DNA of 64,000 nt from Amycolatopsis sp. NBC_01488 (GTDB taxonomy: Bacteria > Actinomycetota > Actinomycetes > Mycobacteriales > Pseudonocardiaceae), in NCBI RefSeq assembly GCF_036227105.1, contig NZ_CP109434.1:2856001-2920000 (forward strand), in the 5' to 3' direction. Of this stretch, positions 22,182-31,119 are shown piece after piece; position 1 is the first letter of the stretch, and every line of letters starts with the position of its first letter. A program made the translations under genes and the position numbers. The notes beneath the pieces were generated by a model that saw only the letters and a list, made by a program, of their open reading frames with translations, was not told the origin of the DNA and ran no database searches.

Positions 22182-23381
22182 CTAGCTTTCGGCCAGCGCC
22201 GGGACCGGCTCTTCGGCCGGTTCCGGCGCGCGGCGGTGGAGCAGGCCGGCCGCCGCGATGACCAGGCCACCCAGGCCCGCCGCCGCGAAGCCCCACGCCG
22301 GGCTCGAGTGGTCGATCGCGAAGCCGACCACCGGGCTGCCCAGCGCCAGGCCGAGGCGCGTCGACGCGTCCTGCAGGCCCATCGCCTCGCCGCGGACCTG
22401 TGGCGGCGCGATCCGGCTGACCGTCTCGGTGGTCGCCGCGAGGGTCGGCGCGCAGAGCAGGTTCGTCGGGATCAGCACCAGCATCAGCAGCCACCACGGG
22501 TGGTCGGCGAGCCCGACCGGCACCACCAGCAGTGCGAGCAGCAGCATCAGCACACTCTGCGGCAGCGACTTCCGCACGACGCCGTGCACGATGCCGCCGG
22601 TGATCGACGCCGCGCACATCACCGCGATGACCAGCCCGGTCACGCCGATGGCGCCGTGCGAACGCAGGGTCGCGAGCGTCGCCAGCTCGGTGCCGACGAG
22701 CACGAACAGCGTGCCGGCGGCGATCAGCAGCGTCGCCACGAGCCGGCCGGTCAGCCAGCTCCGCAGCGGTGGCCGCGTCGTGGACGCGCCGGGCTCGACC
22801 GACTCGCGGATCGGCGGGTCGATGAGCCAGATCAGCAGCGCCGTGCCGCCGAACAACGCGCCGAGCGCGCTGAGCGTGAAGGTCGGCGAGAGCGTCGTGA
22901 GCGCCGTGATGCCCAGCGCGGGGCCGATCATGAACGTCGCTTCGATCGAGATCGTGTCGAGCGAGTACGCCGCCCGCCGTTCCGAGGCCGGGACGAGCGC
23001 GGCCAGGATCTGCCGCGCCAGCGAGCCCGCGGGCACCGAGAGCATCCCGGCCGGAACCGCGACCGCGGCGAGGGCCGCGAAGGGCAGGTGCGGCGCGGCG
23101 AACCAGAACGCCGTCGTGCCGATCCCGCAGACGGCGACGACCGGGCGGAGGCCGTAGCGGTCGAAGCAGCGCCCGAGCAGCGGCGCGCCCAGGGCCATCC
23201 CGAGGGTGACGCCGGCGCCGACCAGCCCGGCGGCGCCGTAGCCGCGGCCGAGCCCGGTGACGACGTACAGCGTCATCAGCACGCCGTTCATGGTCATCGG
23301 CAGCCGGGCCAGGAACATCAGCGCCATCGTCGACGGGACGCGGGGGACCGAGAGGACCCGGCGGTACGGCTGGAACGGCAC
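22182..23381 (-). CDS. MFS transporter
   Basis: About 399 residues from GTG 23381; a TTG at 23417 would add 12. There are twelve predicted membrane helices with an MFS loop after helix 2 (GAPLLGRCFDRYG). The substrate is unknown. It is divergent from a DHA2-type exporter and shares a short control region with a palindrome at 23446-23460, so both may answer to the TetR encoded downstream of the DHA2 gene. Confidence 0.85.
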   Translation of the reverse strand: MPFQPYRRVLSVPRVPSTMALMFLARLPMTMNGVLMTLYVVTGLGRGYGAAGLVGAGVTLGMALGAPLLGRCFDRYGLRPVVAVCGIGTTAFWFAAPHLPFAALAAVAVPAGMLSVPAGSLARQILAALVPASERRAAYSLDTISIEATFMIGPALGITALTTLSPTFTLSALGALFGGTALLIWLIDPPIRESVEPGASTTRPPLRSWLTGRLVATLLIAAGTLFVLVGTELATLATLRSHGAIGVTGLVIAVMCAASITGGIVHGVVRKSLPQSVLMLLLALLVVPVGLADHPWWLLMLVLIPTNLLCAPTLAATTETVSRIAPPQVRGEAMGLQDASTRLGLALGSPVVGFAIDHSSPAWGFAAAGLGGLVIAAAGLLHRRAPEPAEEPVPALAES

Positions 23382-23445
23382 GTCTCGATGAGAACCCAAG
23401 GTGGTACGCGCGTGCAAGTTATTTCCGGGTAGCGCCTGGAGATTC

Positions 23446-23460
23446 TGAGAGCTACTCTCA
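23446..23460. promoter_or_regulatory. Palindrome TGAGAG-CTA-CTCTCA in a divergent MFS promoter
   Basis: A perfect 6-3-6 inverted repeat 30 bases before the DHA2 exporter ATG. It contains a TACTCT box that could be a -10. It is the best candidate operator for the TetR at 24998. Confidence 0.45.
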
Positions 23461-23490
23461 TTTGGTAGTAACTGTCAATTGGGGGTCGCT

Positions 23491-25017
23491 ATGACTCAAC
23501 TCCATCCACGCAGGTGGTGGGCGCTGGGGGCGCTCGCGGTGAGCCTGCTGACCGTCGGGCTCGACCTGACCGTGCTGAACGTCGCCGTGCCGACGCTCGC
23601 CGTCGACCTCGGCGCCACGACCACGCAGCTGCAGTGGTTCGGCAACGCCTACACGCTCGCGCTGGCCGCGCTGCTGCTCCCGGCGGGCCTGCTGGGCGAC
23701 CGGTTCGGCCCGAAGAAGCTGCTGCTCGGCGCGCTCGCGCTGTTCGGGCTGGCCTCGCTCGGGTGCGCCTACTCCGGTTCGCCGGGCGAGCTGATCGCCG
23801 CCCGGGTCGTGCTCGGCGTCGGCGCCGCGTTCCTCATCCCGCTGTCGCTTTCGCTGCTGAACATCCTGTTCCCGCCGGAGGAGCGGGCGAAGGCGCTGAC
23901 GACGTGGGTGCTGGCGACGTTCGCCGGCATCCCGCTCGGGCCGCTGCTCGGCGGCTGGCTGCTCGACCACTTCGCGTGGGGCTCGGTGTTCCTGATCAAC
24001 GTCCCGCTGACCGTGGCCGGCCTGGTCGCGGTGCTGTTCCTGATACCGCTCACGCCCGGGTCCGGCCGCGGCGCGATCGACTTCGCGGGCATCGCGCTCT
24101 CGGCGGCCGGGCTGGTCGCGCTGACGTACGGCTTCGTCTACGCCGGTGAGCAAGGCTGGGCCGACCCGGCGACCTACGGCCTGATCGCCCTCGGCCTCGC
24201 GCTGCTGGCGGTGTTCTGCTGGGCGCAGACCCGGACGGCGTCGCCGCTGACCGACCTCGCGCTGTTCCGCGAGCCGCGGTTCGTTTGGGGCGCGGTGCTC
24301 GCCACGATGGCGTCGTTCGCGCTGATGGGCCTGCTGTTCGTGCTGCCGCAGCTGTTCCAGGCCGTGCAGGGCGCCGACGCGCTGCAGACCGGCGTGCGGC
24401 TGCTGCCGCTGATCGGCGGGATGCTGGTGTCGGCGAAGATCGCCGAGCGGCTGGTCACCGCGGTCGGCGTGCGCGTGGTCGTGACGGCCGGGTTCGCGGT
24501 GCTCGCGGCCGGGCTGGCCTGGGGGTCGACGACGGCGCCGTCGGACGGCTACGGCTTCACGGTGGCCTGGGCGAGCGTGATCGGCCTGGGCACCGGGTGC
24601 ACGCTGCCGCCGCTGATGTCGATGGCGATGGGCGCGCTCACCGAAGGCCGCTCGGGCGCCGGTTCAGCGTTGATCCAGGTGCTGCGCCAGGTCGGCGGCA
24701 CGATCGGCGTCGCGGTGCTGGGCACGGTCCTCAACGGCGTCTACCGCCACGGCGTCGCCGTCGACGGCCTGCCCGCGCCGGTCGCCGACGCGGTGCGCGG
24801 CAGCGCGTCGGCCGCGGTCGCCGTGGCGGAGAAGCTCCACCGGCCCGCGTTGGGCGAGTCGGCGCGGCTCGCGTTCACCGACGGCATGGCCGCGACGCTG
24901 GGGGTGTGCGCCGGGCTGGGCGTGGCCGGCGCGCTGCTCGCGCTGCTGTTCCTGCCCGGGCGGACGGCCCCGCGGGCGCAGCCGCGAGAATCGGCGCATG
25001 ACGTCGTCGCCGGCTGA
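23491..25017 (+). CDS. DHA2 (14-helix) MFS drug exporter
   Basis: 508 residues from ATG 23491, after TTGGGGG; a TTG at 23479 is less likely. About fourteen membrane helices are visible. Conserved sites include LDLTVLNVAVPTL in helix 1 and the GDRFGPKK loop after helix 2. Proteins of this group (EmrB/QacA) expel toxic compounds with proton motive force. The TetR gene begins 20 bases before its stop, so the exporter and regulator form one unit. Confidence 0.92.
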   Translation: MTQLHPRRWWALGALAVSLLTVGLDLTVLNVAVPTLAVDLGATTTQLQWFGNAYTLALAALLLPAGLLGDRFGPKKLLLGALALFGLASLGCAYSGSPGELIAARVVLGVGAAFLIPLSLSLLNILFPPEERAKALTTWVLATFAGIPLGPLLGGWLLDHFAWGSVFLINVPLTVAGLVAVLFLIPLTPGSGRGAIDFAGIALSAAGLVALTYGFVYAGEQGWADPATYGLIALGLALLAVFCWAQTRTASPLTDLALFREPRFVWGAVLATMASFALMGLLFVLPQLFQAVQGADALQTGVRLLPLIGGMLVSAKIAERLVTAVGVRVVVTAGFAVLAAGLAWGSTTAPSDGYGFTVAWASVIGLGTGCTLPPLMSMAMGALTEGRSGAGSALIQVLRQVGGTIGVAVLGTVLNGVYRHGVAVDGLPAPVADAVRGSASAAVAVAEKLHRPALGESARLAFTDGMAATLGVCAGLGVAGALLALLFLPGRTAPRAQPRESAHDVVAG

Positions 25018-25597
25018 GCCCTCGGGGCTGCGGGAACGGAAGAAGGCCAGGACGCGTGCCGCCATCCAGCGGCACGCGTTGCGGCTGTTCCAGGAGCAGG
25101 GCTACAGCGCCACGACGGTCGACCAGATCGCGGCGGCCGCGGAGATCTCGCCCAGCACGTTCTTCCGCTACTTCCCGACCAAGGAAGCGACGGTCCTGTA
25201 CGACGCGTTCGACCCGGTGCTGATCGCGGCGACGCTCGCCCAGCCGGCGGAGCTCAGCCCGATCGCCGCGCTGCGGGCGACGGTGGACATCATCCGCGAG
25301 CAGGTCTCGGGCGAGGACTGGGAGCGCGAGCGCCAGCGTCAGCTGCTGGTGTTCCGCGAGCCCGAGCTGCGCAGCGCGATCATGGACCAGTTCGCCGAGG
25401 GGATCGACCTGCTGGCGGGCATGGCGGCCCAGCGGACGGGCCGGGCGGCGGACGACTTCGAGGTCCGCAACTGGGCGGGCGCGGTGGTCGGGGTGACCAT
25501 GGCGGCGTTCCTGGGCGCGGCGGCGGATCCCGAAGCGGACACGCTGGTGGTGCTCGACCGCGCGGTCGCGCACCTGGAAGCGGGCCTCCCGCTCTGA
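24998..25597 (+). CDS. TetR family regulator of the DHA2 exporter
   Basis: 199 residues. The N-terminal HTH (about 14-60; TTVDQIAAAAEISPSTFFRYF) precedes a ligand-binding domain. It starts inside the end of the exporter gene (20-base overlap), so it is co-transcribed with its probable target, a simple feedback circuit. The likely operator is the palindrome at 23446-23460. Confidence 0.9.
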   Translation: MTSSPAEPSGLRERKKARTRAAIQRHALRLFQEQGYSATTVDQIAAAAEISPSTFFRYFPTKEATVLYDAFDPVLIAATLAQPAELSPIAALRATVDIIREQVSGEDWERERQRQLLVFREPELRSAIMDQFAEGIDLLAGMAAQRTGRAADDFEVRNWAGAVVGVTMAAFLGAAADPEADTLVVLDRAVAHLEAGLPL

Positions 25598-26072
25598 CGG
25601 CCGTCCGCTCACCCGACCGTCGAGGCGATTCCCGGACCGAGAACCTCGGTGGCGGCTTTCGCCGTCGGGCGCTTCGACCGTTTTTCCGGAATTGATTTCG
25701 CATTCCTACCCCGAGCAGGGGGGCAACCGTGTGGGTGGCGGTGCGAGCGTGGGGGACGCCCCGTCTGGAGCAGTCTCGACACGCAGTCCGACGGAGTGAT
25801 GAAGCTAAATGATCACCGTTTACACCCGCGTGAGTGACCGAACCGCTCCATAGTGGACGCCGACTACCAGCAGTGATGGGAAGAATCGATCATGATGATC
25901 TTCAGGGGGAAGGGCAAGGTTTCGACGTTAATCAATTGCGGTCTAGTTCGCCGCCTCCGCATCCGGCACGTAAGGGTTAGAAAACGTCCCTAACCGGTGA
26001 TCGGGTGGCTTATCTCCGATACGGGGGGTATCGATTTAACCCGTCAGGTCTCCCGAGGCCAGGAGGTAAGAA
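25598..26072 (+). other. Intergenic region before the secreted protein gene
   Basis: 475 bases without a convincing gene. Third-position composition is not that of coding DNA here. It holds two inverted repeats near the next gene, GGTTAG-N9-CTAACC (25975-25995) and CGATAC-N5-GTATCG (26017-26033). A 33-codon frame (25892-25993) ends inside the first repeat and has a poor ribosome site; I do not call it. A long regulated 5' region of the secreted protein gene is likely. Confidence 0.4.
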
Positions 26073-26597
26073 ATGAAAGGCAAGTACGGGCGATCCATCG
26101 CCCTGGTAGCCGCGAGCAGCATGCTGGCGGTCGGAATGGCGGGGATCGCTTCGGCGAGCCCGGACGGGGGCAAGGGTTCCTCCAGCACCCAGGCCCTCGC
26201 CGCACAGGTGCTCCAGATGCGTGACGACCTGACCAAGGTGGCCTACGCGGGCAACGTCGGTGCCACGCGGTCGGACCTCGGCCAGCTGAGCCCGGTGCTC
26301 GCGGACATCGCGGCGGGCAAGCGCTACACGGTCCAGACCGACACCCAGCAGCTGGCCGGCCTGGCCAAGGGCCGGGCCGACGAGTCCACCCGGCTGCTGA
26401 ACGACCCCCAGGCGACGCCGCGCCAGCTGCCGCCGCTGCCGTTGCCGCCGATCCCGGACCTGCCCGGGCCGCTGAAGATCGTCAGCGACCTGCTCAAGGC
26501 GCTGCTGGGCGCCGTCACCGGCATCCTGGGCGGCCTCCTCGGCTCGCTGCCCGTGCCGCCGCTGCCGGTGCCACCACTGCCGGTTCCAGGTTCGTAG
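26073..26597 (+). CDS. Secreted Pro-rich protein of unknown function
   Basis: 174 residues. A classical signal peptide (about 1-29, ending ASAS) is followed by a Gly/Ser linker, a helical middle part (about 38-110), a Pro-rich stretch, a hydrophobic Leu/Gly segment (about 138-158) and a C-terminal repeat [10 protein letters not shown]. The ATG has CAGGAGGTAAGAA upstream, an optimal ribosome site suggesting high expression. The hydrophobic C-terminal part could bind membrane or another wall component. I recognise no family. Confidence 0.7.
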   Translation: MKGKYGRSIALVAASSMLAVGMAGIASASPDGGKGSSSTQALAAQVLQMRDDLTKVAYAGNVGATRSDLGQLSPVLADIAAGKRYTVQTDTQQLAGLAKGRADESTRLLNDPQATPRQLPPLPLPPIPDLPGPLKIVSDLLKALLGAVTGILGGLLGSLPVPPLPVPPLPVPGS

Positions 26598-26615
26598 CTA
26601 CCGGAAACAGGGGGG

Positions 26616-26658
26616 CCCGGAGCCCGGCCGCGGACATTTCTCCGCGCCGGGCTCCGGG
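26616..26658. terminator. Bidirectional terminator hairpin
   Basis: CCCGGAGCCCGGCCGCGGA (26616-26634) pairs with 26641-26658 with one bulged base, closing on a 6-base loop. It lies between the convergent secreted-protein and esterase genes. Confidence 0.8.
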
Positions 26659-26677
26659 TTCGTCGTACCGGGAAGGC

Positions 26678-27730
26678 TCAGTCCCGTTTGGACAGACCCT
26701 GCCGCAGCGCGCCCGCCGTCTCGGCCAGCGCCTCGCGGAACCGGGTGCCGACCCCGGTGAAGTTGATGAACCCGTGGATCAGGTCGTCGTGCCGGCGCAC
26801 CGCGACCTCGACGCCGGCCTCGCGCAGTTTCTCCGCGTACGCCTCGCCTTCGTCGCGCAGCGGGTCGAAGCCCGCCGTGACGACCAGTGCCGGCGGCAGG
26901 CCGCTCAGGTCGTCGGCGTGCAACGGCGAGAGCCGCGGATCGGTCAGGTCGGTGCCCTCCGGCACGTAGTGGCCTTCGAACCACTTCATGTGCACGTCGG
27001 TCAGGAACAGGTCCTCGGCGAACAGATCCTGCGAGCGGTACCGCCGCGCGAAGTCCGTCGCCGGGTAGATGAGCAGCTGGAACGCCGGGGCCGGGCCACC
27101 GCGCTTGACGGTCTGCTGGGCCGTCACGGCCGCCAGGTTGCCGCCCGCGCTGTCGCCGCCGACGGCGATGCGTGCCGGGTCGGCGCCGAGGTCGCTCGCC
27201 TTCGCCACCGCGTACTCGAACGCCGCGAGCGCGTCCTCCGTCGCCGACGGGAACGGGAACTCCGGGGCCAGCCGGTATTCGATCGACAGCACCCGCACGC
27301 CGGCGTGCTTGGCCAGGAAGCGGACGGCGTTGTCGTGGCTCGCACGCGTCCCGATCACCCAGCCGCCGCCGTGGAAGAACACCAGCAGCGGCGACTTCTC
27401 GGGCAGTCCGACCGGCGTGTAGAGCGTCGCGGGAAGATCGCCGTCGGGTGTCGGCACGGCGATCTCCCGCACCGAGACCGGCTCGATCGGCTTGCCGCTG
27501 ACCAGGTGCCGCCCGACGTCGAGCAGTGCGCGCGACTTCTCCACCGAGCCCTGCACCAGCTCGGCGCCCGCGAGCTTCTGCAGCCGGAGCAGCAGCTGGG
27601 CGTCGAGCGCGAGGTCCTGGCCGTCGCGGCGCACCCGGCGCCCCGCGACCGCCCGCCGCAACGGCGTCGGCAGCCAGAACACGAGCTGGGAAGCCGCGGC
27701 CTGGACGCGGACCTGGAGCGGGATCGCCAT
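26678..27730 (-). CDS. Alpha/beta hydrolase, hormone-sensitive-lipase family esterase
   Basis: 350 residues from ATG 27730, which is preceded by GGAGGCAACG. The oxyanion motif HGGGW, the nucleophile motif GDSAGGN and the later Asp/His region (DPLRDEG, then HGFINF) are all present, so it should be active on short-chain esters. No signal peptide is seen; the start is basic and amphipathic. It is monocistronic, convergent with the secreted protein gene. Confidence 0.9.
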   Translation of the reverse strand: MAIPLQVRVQAAASQLVFWLPTPLRRAVAGRRVRRDGQDLALDAQLLLRLQKLAGAELVQGSVEKSRALLDVGRHLVSGKPIEPVSVREIAVPTPDGDLPATLYTPVGLPEKSPLLVFFHGGGWVIGTRASHDNAVRFLAKHAGVRVLSIEYRLAPEFPFPSATEDALAAFEYAVAKASDLGADPARIAVGGDSAGGNLAAVTAQQTVKRGGPAPAFQLLIYPATDFARRYRSQDLFAEDLFLTDVHMKWFEGHYVPEGTDLTDPRLSPLHADDLSGLPPALVVTAGFDPLRDEGEAYAEKLREAGVEVAVRRHDDLIHGFINFTGVGTRFREALAETAGALRQGLSKRD

Positions 27731-27857
27731 CGTTGCCTCCTGAGCGTCGGTGCCGCCGGGGACGTTACTCGTCAGTAGGTAACAGGTCCAGCTGTGATGC
27801 GGGCCTCGGTCCCAAACTCTGGATATCCACTTAAGTAGAGGGGTTAGCCTGAAAGAC

Positions 27858-28430
27858 GTGACTTCAGCCAGGACGGTCAACGTGCTCGGGATCGGCGGCT
27901 CTCTGCGGGAGGGCTCGCAGTCCGAACGCGCGCTGCAGATCGCGCTCGCCGGCGCGGCGGAAGTCGGCGTCCGGACCCGGCTGCTCACCGGATCGGAGCT
28001 GGTCCTGCCGTTCTACGACGCCGGCGAGCCGGAGCGCGACGAGCGCGCCGCCACGCTCATCGAAGCCGTGCGGCAGGCCGACGGGCTCATCGTCGTGTCG
28101 CCGGGCTACCACGGCGCCCTGTCCGGCCTGGTCAAGAACGCCCTGGACTACGTCGAAGACCTGCGCGACGACCGCCGTCCCTACCTCGACGGCCGGCCCG
28201 TCGGCCTGGCCGCCGTCGCCTACGGCTGGCAGGCCGCGGTGACGACGCTCGAACAGCTGCGCACGATCACGCACGCGCTGCGCGGCTGGGCCACCCCGCT
28301 GGGTGGTTCGATCAACTCGGCCGAGACCAAATTCGACGAAGGCGGCGGCGCGTCCGACGAGAAGAGCGTCCGCACGCTTCGCCTGATCGGGCAGCAGGTC
28401 GCCGAATTCGCGGTGACGCGCGCCGCATGA
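27858..28430 (+). CDS. NADPH-dependent FMN reductase
   Basis: 190 residues with a flavodoxin-like fold. The phosphate-binding loop GSLREGSQS is near 14-22, and PGYHGALSGLVKNALDY is the typical FMN/active-site region. It reduces FMN or quinones with NAD(P)H. The GTG at 27858 lies seven bases after a TAGCCT -10 box (27845-27850), so the transcript is probably leaderless. Confidence 0.88.
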   Translation: MTSARTVNVLGIGGSLREGSQSERALQIALAGAAEVGVRTRLLTGSELVLPFYDAGEPERDERAATLIEAVRQADGLIVVSPGYHGALSGLVKNALDYVEDLRDDRRPYLDGRPVGLAAVAYGWQAAVTTLEQLRTITHALRGWATPLGGSINSAETKFDEGGGASDEKSVRTLRLIGQQVAEFAVTRAA

Positions 28431-28437
28431 GGATTTC

Positions 28438-28462
28438 GGGGGTTCCGGGTGGCGGAGCCCCC
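28438..28462. terminator. Terminator hairpin, repeat-like
   Basis: GGGGGTTCCG (28438-28447) pairs with CGGAGCCCCC (28453-28462) through ten pairs including one wobble. A second partial copy of the right arm, GGCGGAGCCCC, follows at once. Such GGAGCCCC units look like a dispersed intergenic repeat. Confidence 0.6.
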
Positions 28463-28626
28463 GGCCGGGCGGAGCCCCGATTGAACACAGACGTTTCACC
28501 CGGAGGCCGCCGGGTAGCCGATTCCACGTGATGCCTGCCATGTGGGGGCACTGTTCCGCGGGTGCGGGATGTTGTGCCCAGTGAGACGCTCGCTGTGGAG
28601 TGTCCGTAACAGAAGGCAGGCTGAGC

Positions 28627-29049
28627 ATGGGTCAGGCGATCTACACCGCGGTGGCGACGGCACGCGGCGACGGCCGCAACGGCGAGGTGACCTCGTCCGA
28701 CGGCGTCATCGACGAGTCCCTGGCCATCCCCAAGGAAATGGGCGGCCCCGGCGGGGACAAGACCAATCCCGAGCAGCTCTTCGCCGCCGGCTACTCGGCC
28801 TGCTTCCACAGCGCCCTGCAGCTGGTCGCCCGCCAGGCCAAGGTGGCGCTGAACGGCTCGACCGTGACCGCGGAGGTCAGCGTGCTCAAGCAGGAGGTCG
28901 GGTTCGGCCTCGGCGTCGCGCTGAACGTCTCGCTGCCGGGCCTCGAGCAGGCACAGGCCGATCAGCTGGTCGAGCAGGCCCACCAGGTGTGCCCCTACTC
29001 CAACGCGACCCGCGGCAACATCGAGGTCGCGCTCTCCGCCACCGTCTGA
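28627..29049 (+). CDS. ohr: Organic hydroperoxide resistance protein (OsmC/Ohr)
   Basis: 140 residues. The two catalytic cysteines occupy the expected sites, one in SACFHSAL near residue 59 and one in VCPYSNAT near residue 120. Ohr reduces organic and fatty-acid hydroperoxides. The ATG at 28627 follows GGCAGGCTGAGC. A Dps gene starts 43 bases downstream with its own GAGGAAAGGATC site, so the two may share an oxidative-stress mRNA. No OhrR gene is adjacent. Confidence 0.92.
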   Translation: MGQAIYTAVATARGDGRNGEVTSSDGVIDESLAIPKEMGGPGGDKTNPEQLFAAGYSACFHSALQLVARQAKVALNGSTVTAEVSVLKQEVGFGLGVALNVSLPGLEQAQADQLVEQAHQVCPYSNATRGNIEVALSATV

Positions 29050-29092
29050 GCCGCCTCCCGTCCGCACGAGTCCGAGGAAAGGATCACCAGAG

Positions 29093-29569
29093 ATGAGCAA
29101 GTCTCCGATCAAGAGCCCGCTTTCCGAGGCCGACAAGGAGATCACCGGCAACGCCCTGCAGGCGACGCTGGTCGACCTGGTCGACCTGTCCCTCATCGCG
29201 AAGCAGGCGCACTGGAACGTCGTCGGCTCGAACTTCCGCAGCGCGCACCTGCAGCTCGACGAGCTGGTCGCCACCGCGCGCCAGTACGTCGACGAGGTCG
29301 CCGAGCGCGCCAACGCCATCGGCATCTCGCCGAACGGCAAGGCGAAGACCGTCGTCGAGAGCTCGGGCGTGCCGGAGTACCCCGACAACTGGCAGTCGGT
29401 CGAGTCCACGGTCGCCGCGATCGTCGACATCCTCGCGGCGCTCATCGAGCGGCTGCGGGCCCGCATCGACGAGACCGACAAGAGCGACCTCGTCACGCAG
29501 GACCTGCTGATCGAGATCACCCGCGCGCTCGAAGAGGCGCACTGGATGTGGCAGGCCCAGCAGGCTTGA
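29093..29569 (+). CDS. dps: Dps-family DNA-protecting ferritin-like protein
   Basis: 158 residues, four-helix ferritin-like fold. The ferroxidase pattern is present (AKQAHWNVVG, then FRSAHLQLDEL), with the His, Asp and Glu ligands shared between subunits. Dps dodecamers oxidise and store iron and protect DNA against peroxide. The N-terminus is short and mildly basic. A terminator follows at 29578-29617. Confidence 0.93.
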   Translation: MSKSPIKSPLSEADKEITGNALQATLVDLVDLSLIAKQAHWNVVGSNFRSAHLQLDELVATARQYVDEVAERANAIGISPNGKAKTVVESSGVPEYPDNWQSVESTVAAIVDILAALIERLRARIDETDKSDLVTQDLLIEITRALEEAHWMWQAQQA

Positions 29570-29577
29570 TTTTTTCG

Positions 29578-29617
29578 CGCGAAAGGGGTCGTTCCGGACG
29601 GGACGGCCCCTTTCGCG
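29578..29617 (+). terminator. Terminator after dps
   Basis: CGCGAAAGGGG (29578-29588) is complementary to 29607-29617. The loop of 18 bases can pair further inside. A run of T residues (29571-29575) lies on the left flank, so it could also act on the minus strand. Confidence 0.75.
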
Positions 29618-29643
29618 TTGCCGGGCTCAGTACGTTCGGTGTC

Positions 29644-31032
29644 ATGGTCTTGCATCAGGGGAAAGCCGATCGCCCGAACCGCGCCGGTGGCACGAACCCG
29701 CTCTACGCCGGGGCGAACCCGGCGCTGGCGGCGGGGTTCGTCATGCCGCACGACAAGCTGCGCGACGACCCGCTGCCGCCGGACGCGGCGCTGCAGCTCG
29801 TGCGCGACGAGCTGATGCTCGACGGCAACGCCCGGCTCAACCTCGCCACGTTCGTCACGACGTGGATGGAGCCGCAGGCACGCGAGCTGATGGCCGAGTG
29901 CGTCGACAAGAACATGATCGACAAGGACGAGTACCCGCAGACGGCCGAGCTGGAGCGCCGCTGCGTGAACATCCTCGCCGACCTGTGGCACGCGCCCGAC
30001 CCGACGGACATCATGGGCTGCTCGACGACCGGGTCGTCCGAAGCCTGCATGCTCGCCGGGATGGCGTTGAAACGGCGCTGGTCCAAGCTCGGGCGCACCG
30101 GGAAGCCGAACCTGGTGATGGGCATCAACGTCCAGGTCTGCTGGGAGAAGTTCTGCGAGTACTGGGAGGTCGAGCCGCGGCTGGTGCCGATGGACGGCGA
30201 CCGGTACCACCTCACGGCCGAGGAAGCCGTCGCGCGCTGCGACGAGAACACGATCGGCGTGGTGGCGATCCTGGGCTCGACGTTCGACGGCAGCTACGAG
30301 CCGGTCGCGGAGATCGCGGCGGCGCTGGACGCCCTCCAGGAGCGCACCGGCTGGGACATCCCGGTGCACGTCGACGGCGCGTCGGGCGCGATGATCGCGC
30401 CGTTCCTGGACCCGGACCTCGAGTGGGACTTCCGGCTGCCGCGCGTGGCGTCGATCAACACGTCCGGCCACAAGTACGGGCTCGTGTACCCGGGCGTCGG
30501 CTGGGTGGTCTGGCGCGACCGGGCCGCGCTGCCGTCGGAGCTGGTGTTCAACGTCAACTACCTGGGCGGCGACATGCCGACGTTCGCGCTGAACTTCTCC
30601 CGCCCCGGCGCCGAGGTCGCGGCGCAGTACTACACGTTCGTGCGGCTCGGCCACGAGGGATTCCGTGCGGTGCAACAGGCGTCCCGCGACGTGGCTGAGC
30701 ACTTGTCGTCCGGTATCGCCGCGTTGGGGCCGTTCGAGTTGTTGACCCGCGGCGACCAGCTGCCGGTGTTCGCCTTCACGACCCGCGCGGACGTCGGGTT
30801 CGACGTGTTCGACGTCTCACGCCGGCTGCGGGAGCGCGGCTGGCTGGTGCCGGCGTACACGTTCCCGGAGAAGCGCACGGATCTGGCGGTGCTGCGGATC
30901 GTCGTCCGCAACGGCTTCACGCACGACCTCGCGGACCTGCTGCTGGCGGACCTGGCCCGGGTGCTACCGGACCTGGAGAAGGAGGGCGGCCACCCGAAGG
31001 ACCTGGCCAAGGCGACCGCCTTCCACCACTAG
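29644..31032 (+). CDS. gadB: Glutamate decarboxylase (PLP-dependent)
   Basis: 462 residues from ATG 29644. The PLP-binding features are STTGSSEA (127-134), HVDGASG (242-248) and the Schiff-base Lys277 in TSGHKYG. It converts glutamate to GABA and consumes a proton, usual for acid resistance. A TACGTT box (29631-29636) lies seven bases before the ATG, so a leaderless transcript is likely and the longer upstream frame is not used. No GadC antiporter is adjacent. Confidence 0.93.
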   Translation: MVLHQGKADRPNRAGGTNPLYAGANPALAAGFVMPHDKLRDDPLPPDAALQLVRDELMLDGNARLNLATFVTTWMEPQARELMAECVDKNMIDKDEYPQTAELERRCVNILADLWHAPDPTDIMGCSTTGSSEACMLAGMALKRRWSKLGRTGKPNLVMGINVQVCWEKFCEYWEVEPRLVPMDGDRYHLTAEEAVARCDENTIGVVAILGSTFDGSYEPVAEIAAALDALQERTGWDIPVHVDGASGAMIAPFLDPDLEWDFRLPRVASINTSGHKYGLVYPGVGWVVWRDRAALPSELVFNVNYLGGDMPTFALNFSRPGAEVAAQYYTFVRLGHEGFRAVQQASRDVAEHLSSGIAALGPFELLTRGDQLPVFAFTTRADVGFDVFDVSRRLRERGWLVPAYTFPEKRTDLAVLRIVVRNGFTHDLADLLLADLARVLPDLEKEGGHPKDLAKATAFHH

Positions 31033-31119
31033 TACCGGTGCGGCGCACCACGAGCTGTGGCACGTGCCCGTGGTCTCTTCCCGTCGCCAGGGCGTCTACC
31101 GACGGGTAACCTCGCTCAC

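Noticed and set aside
25649..25837. 62-codon frame before the secreted protein
   Set aside because: No ribosome site, poor codon bias, no recognisable domain.
29548..29643. Longer glutamate decarboxylase start overlapping dps
   Set aside because: It would pass through the dps terminator; ATG 29644 has a correctly placed -10 box.
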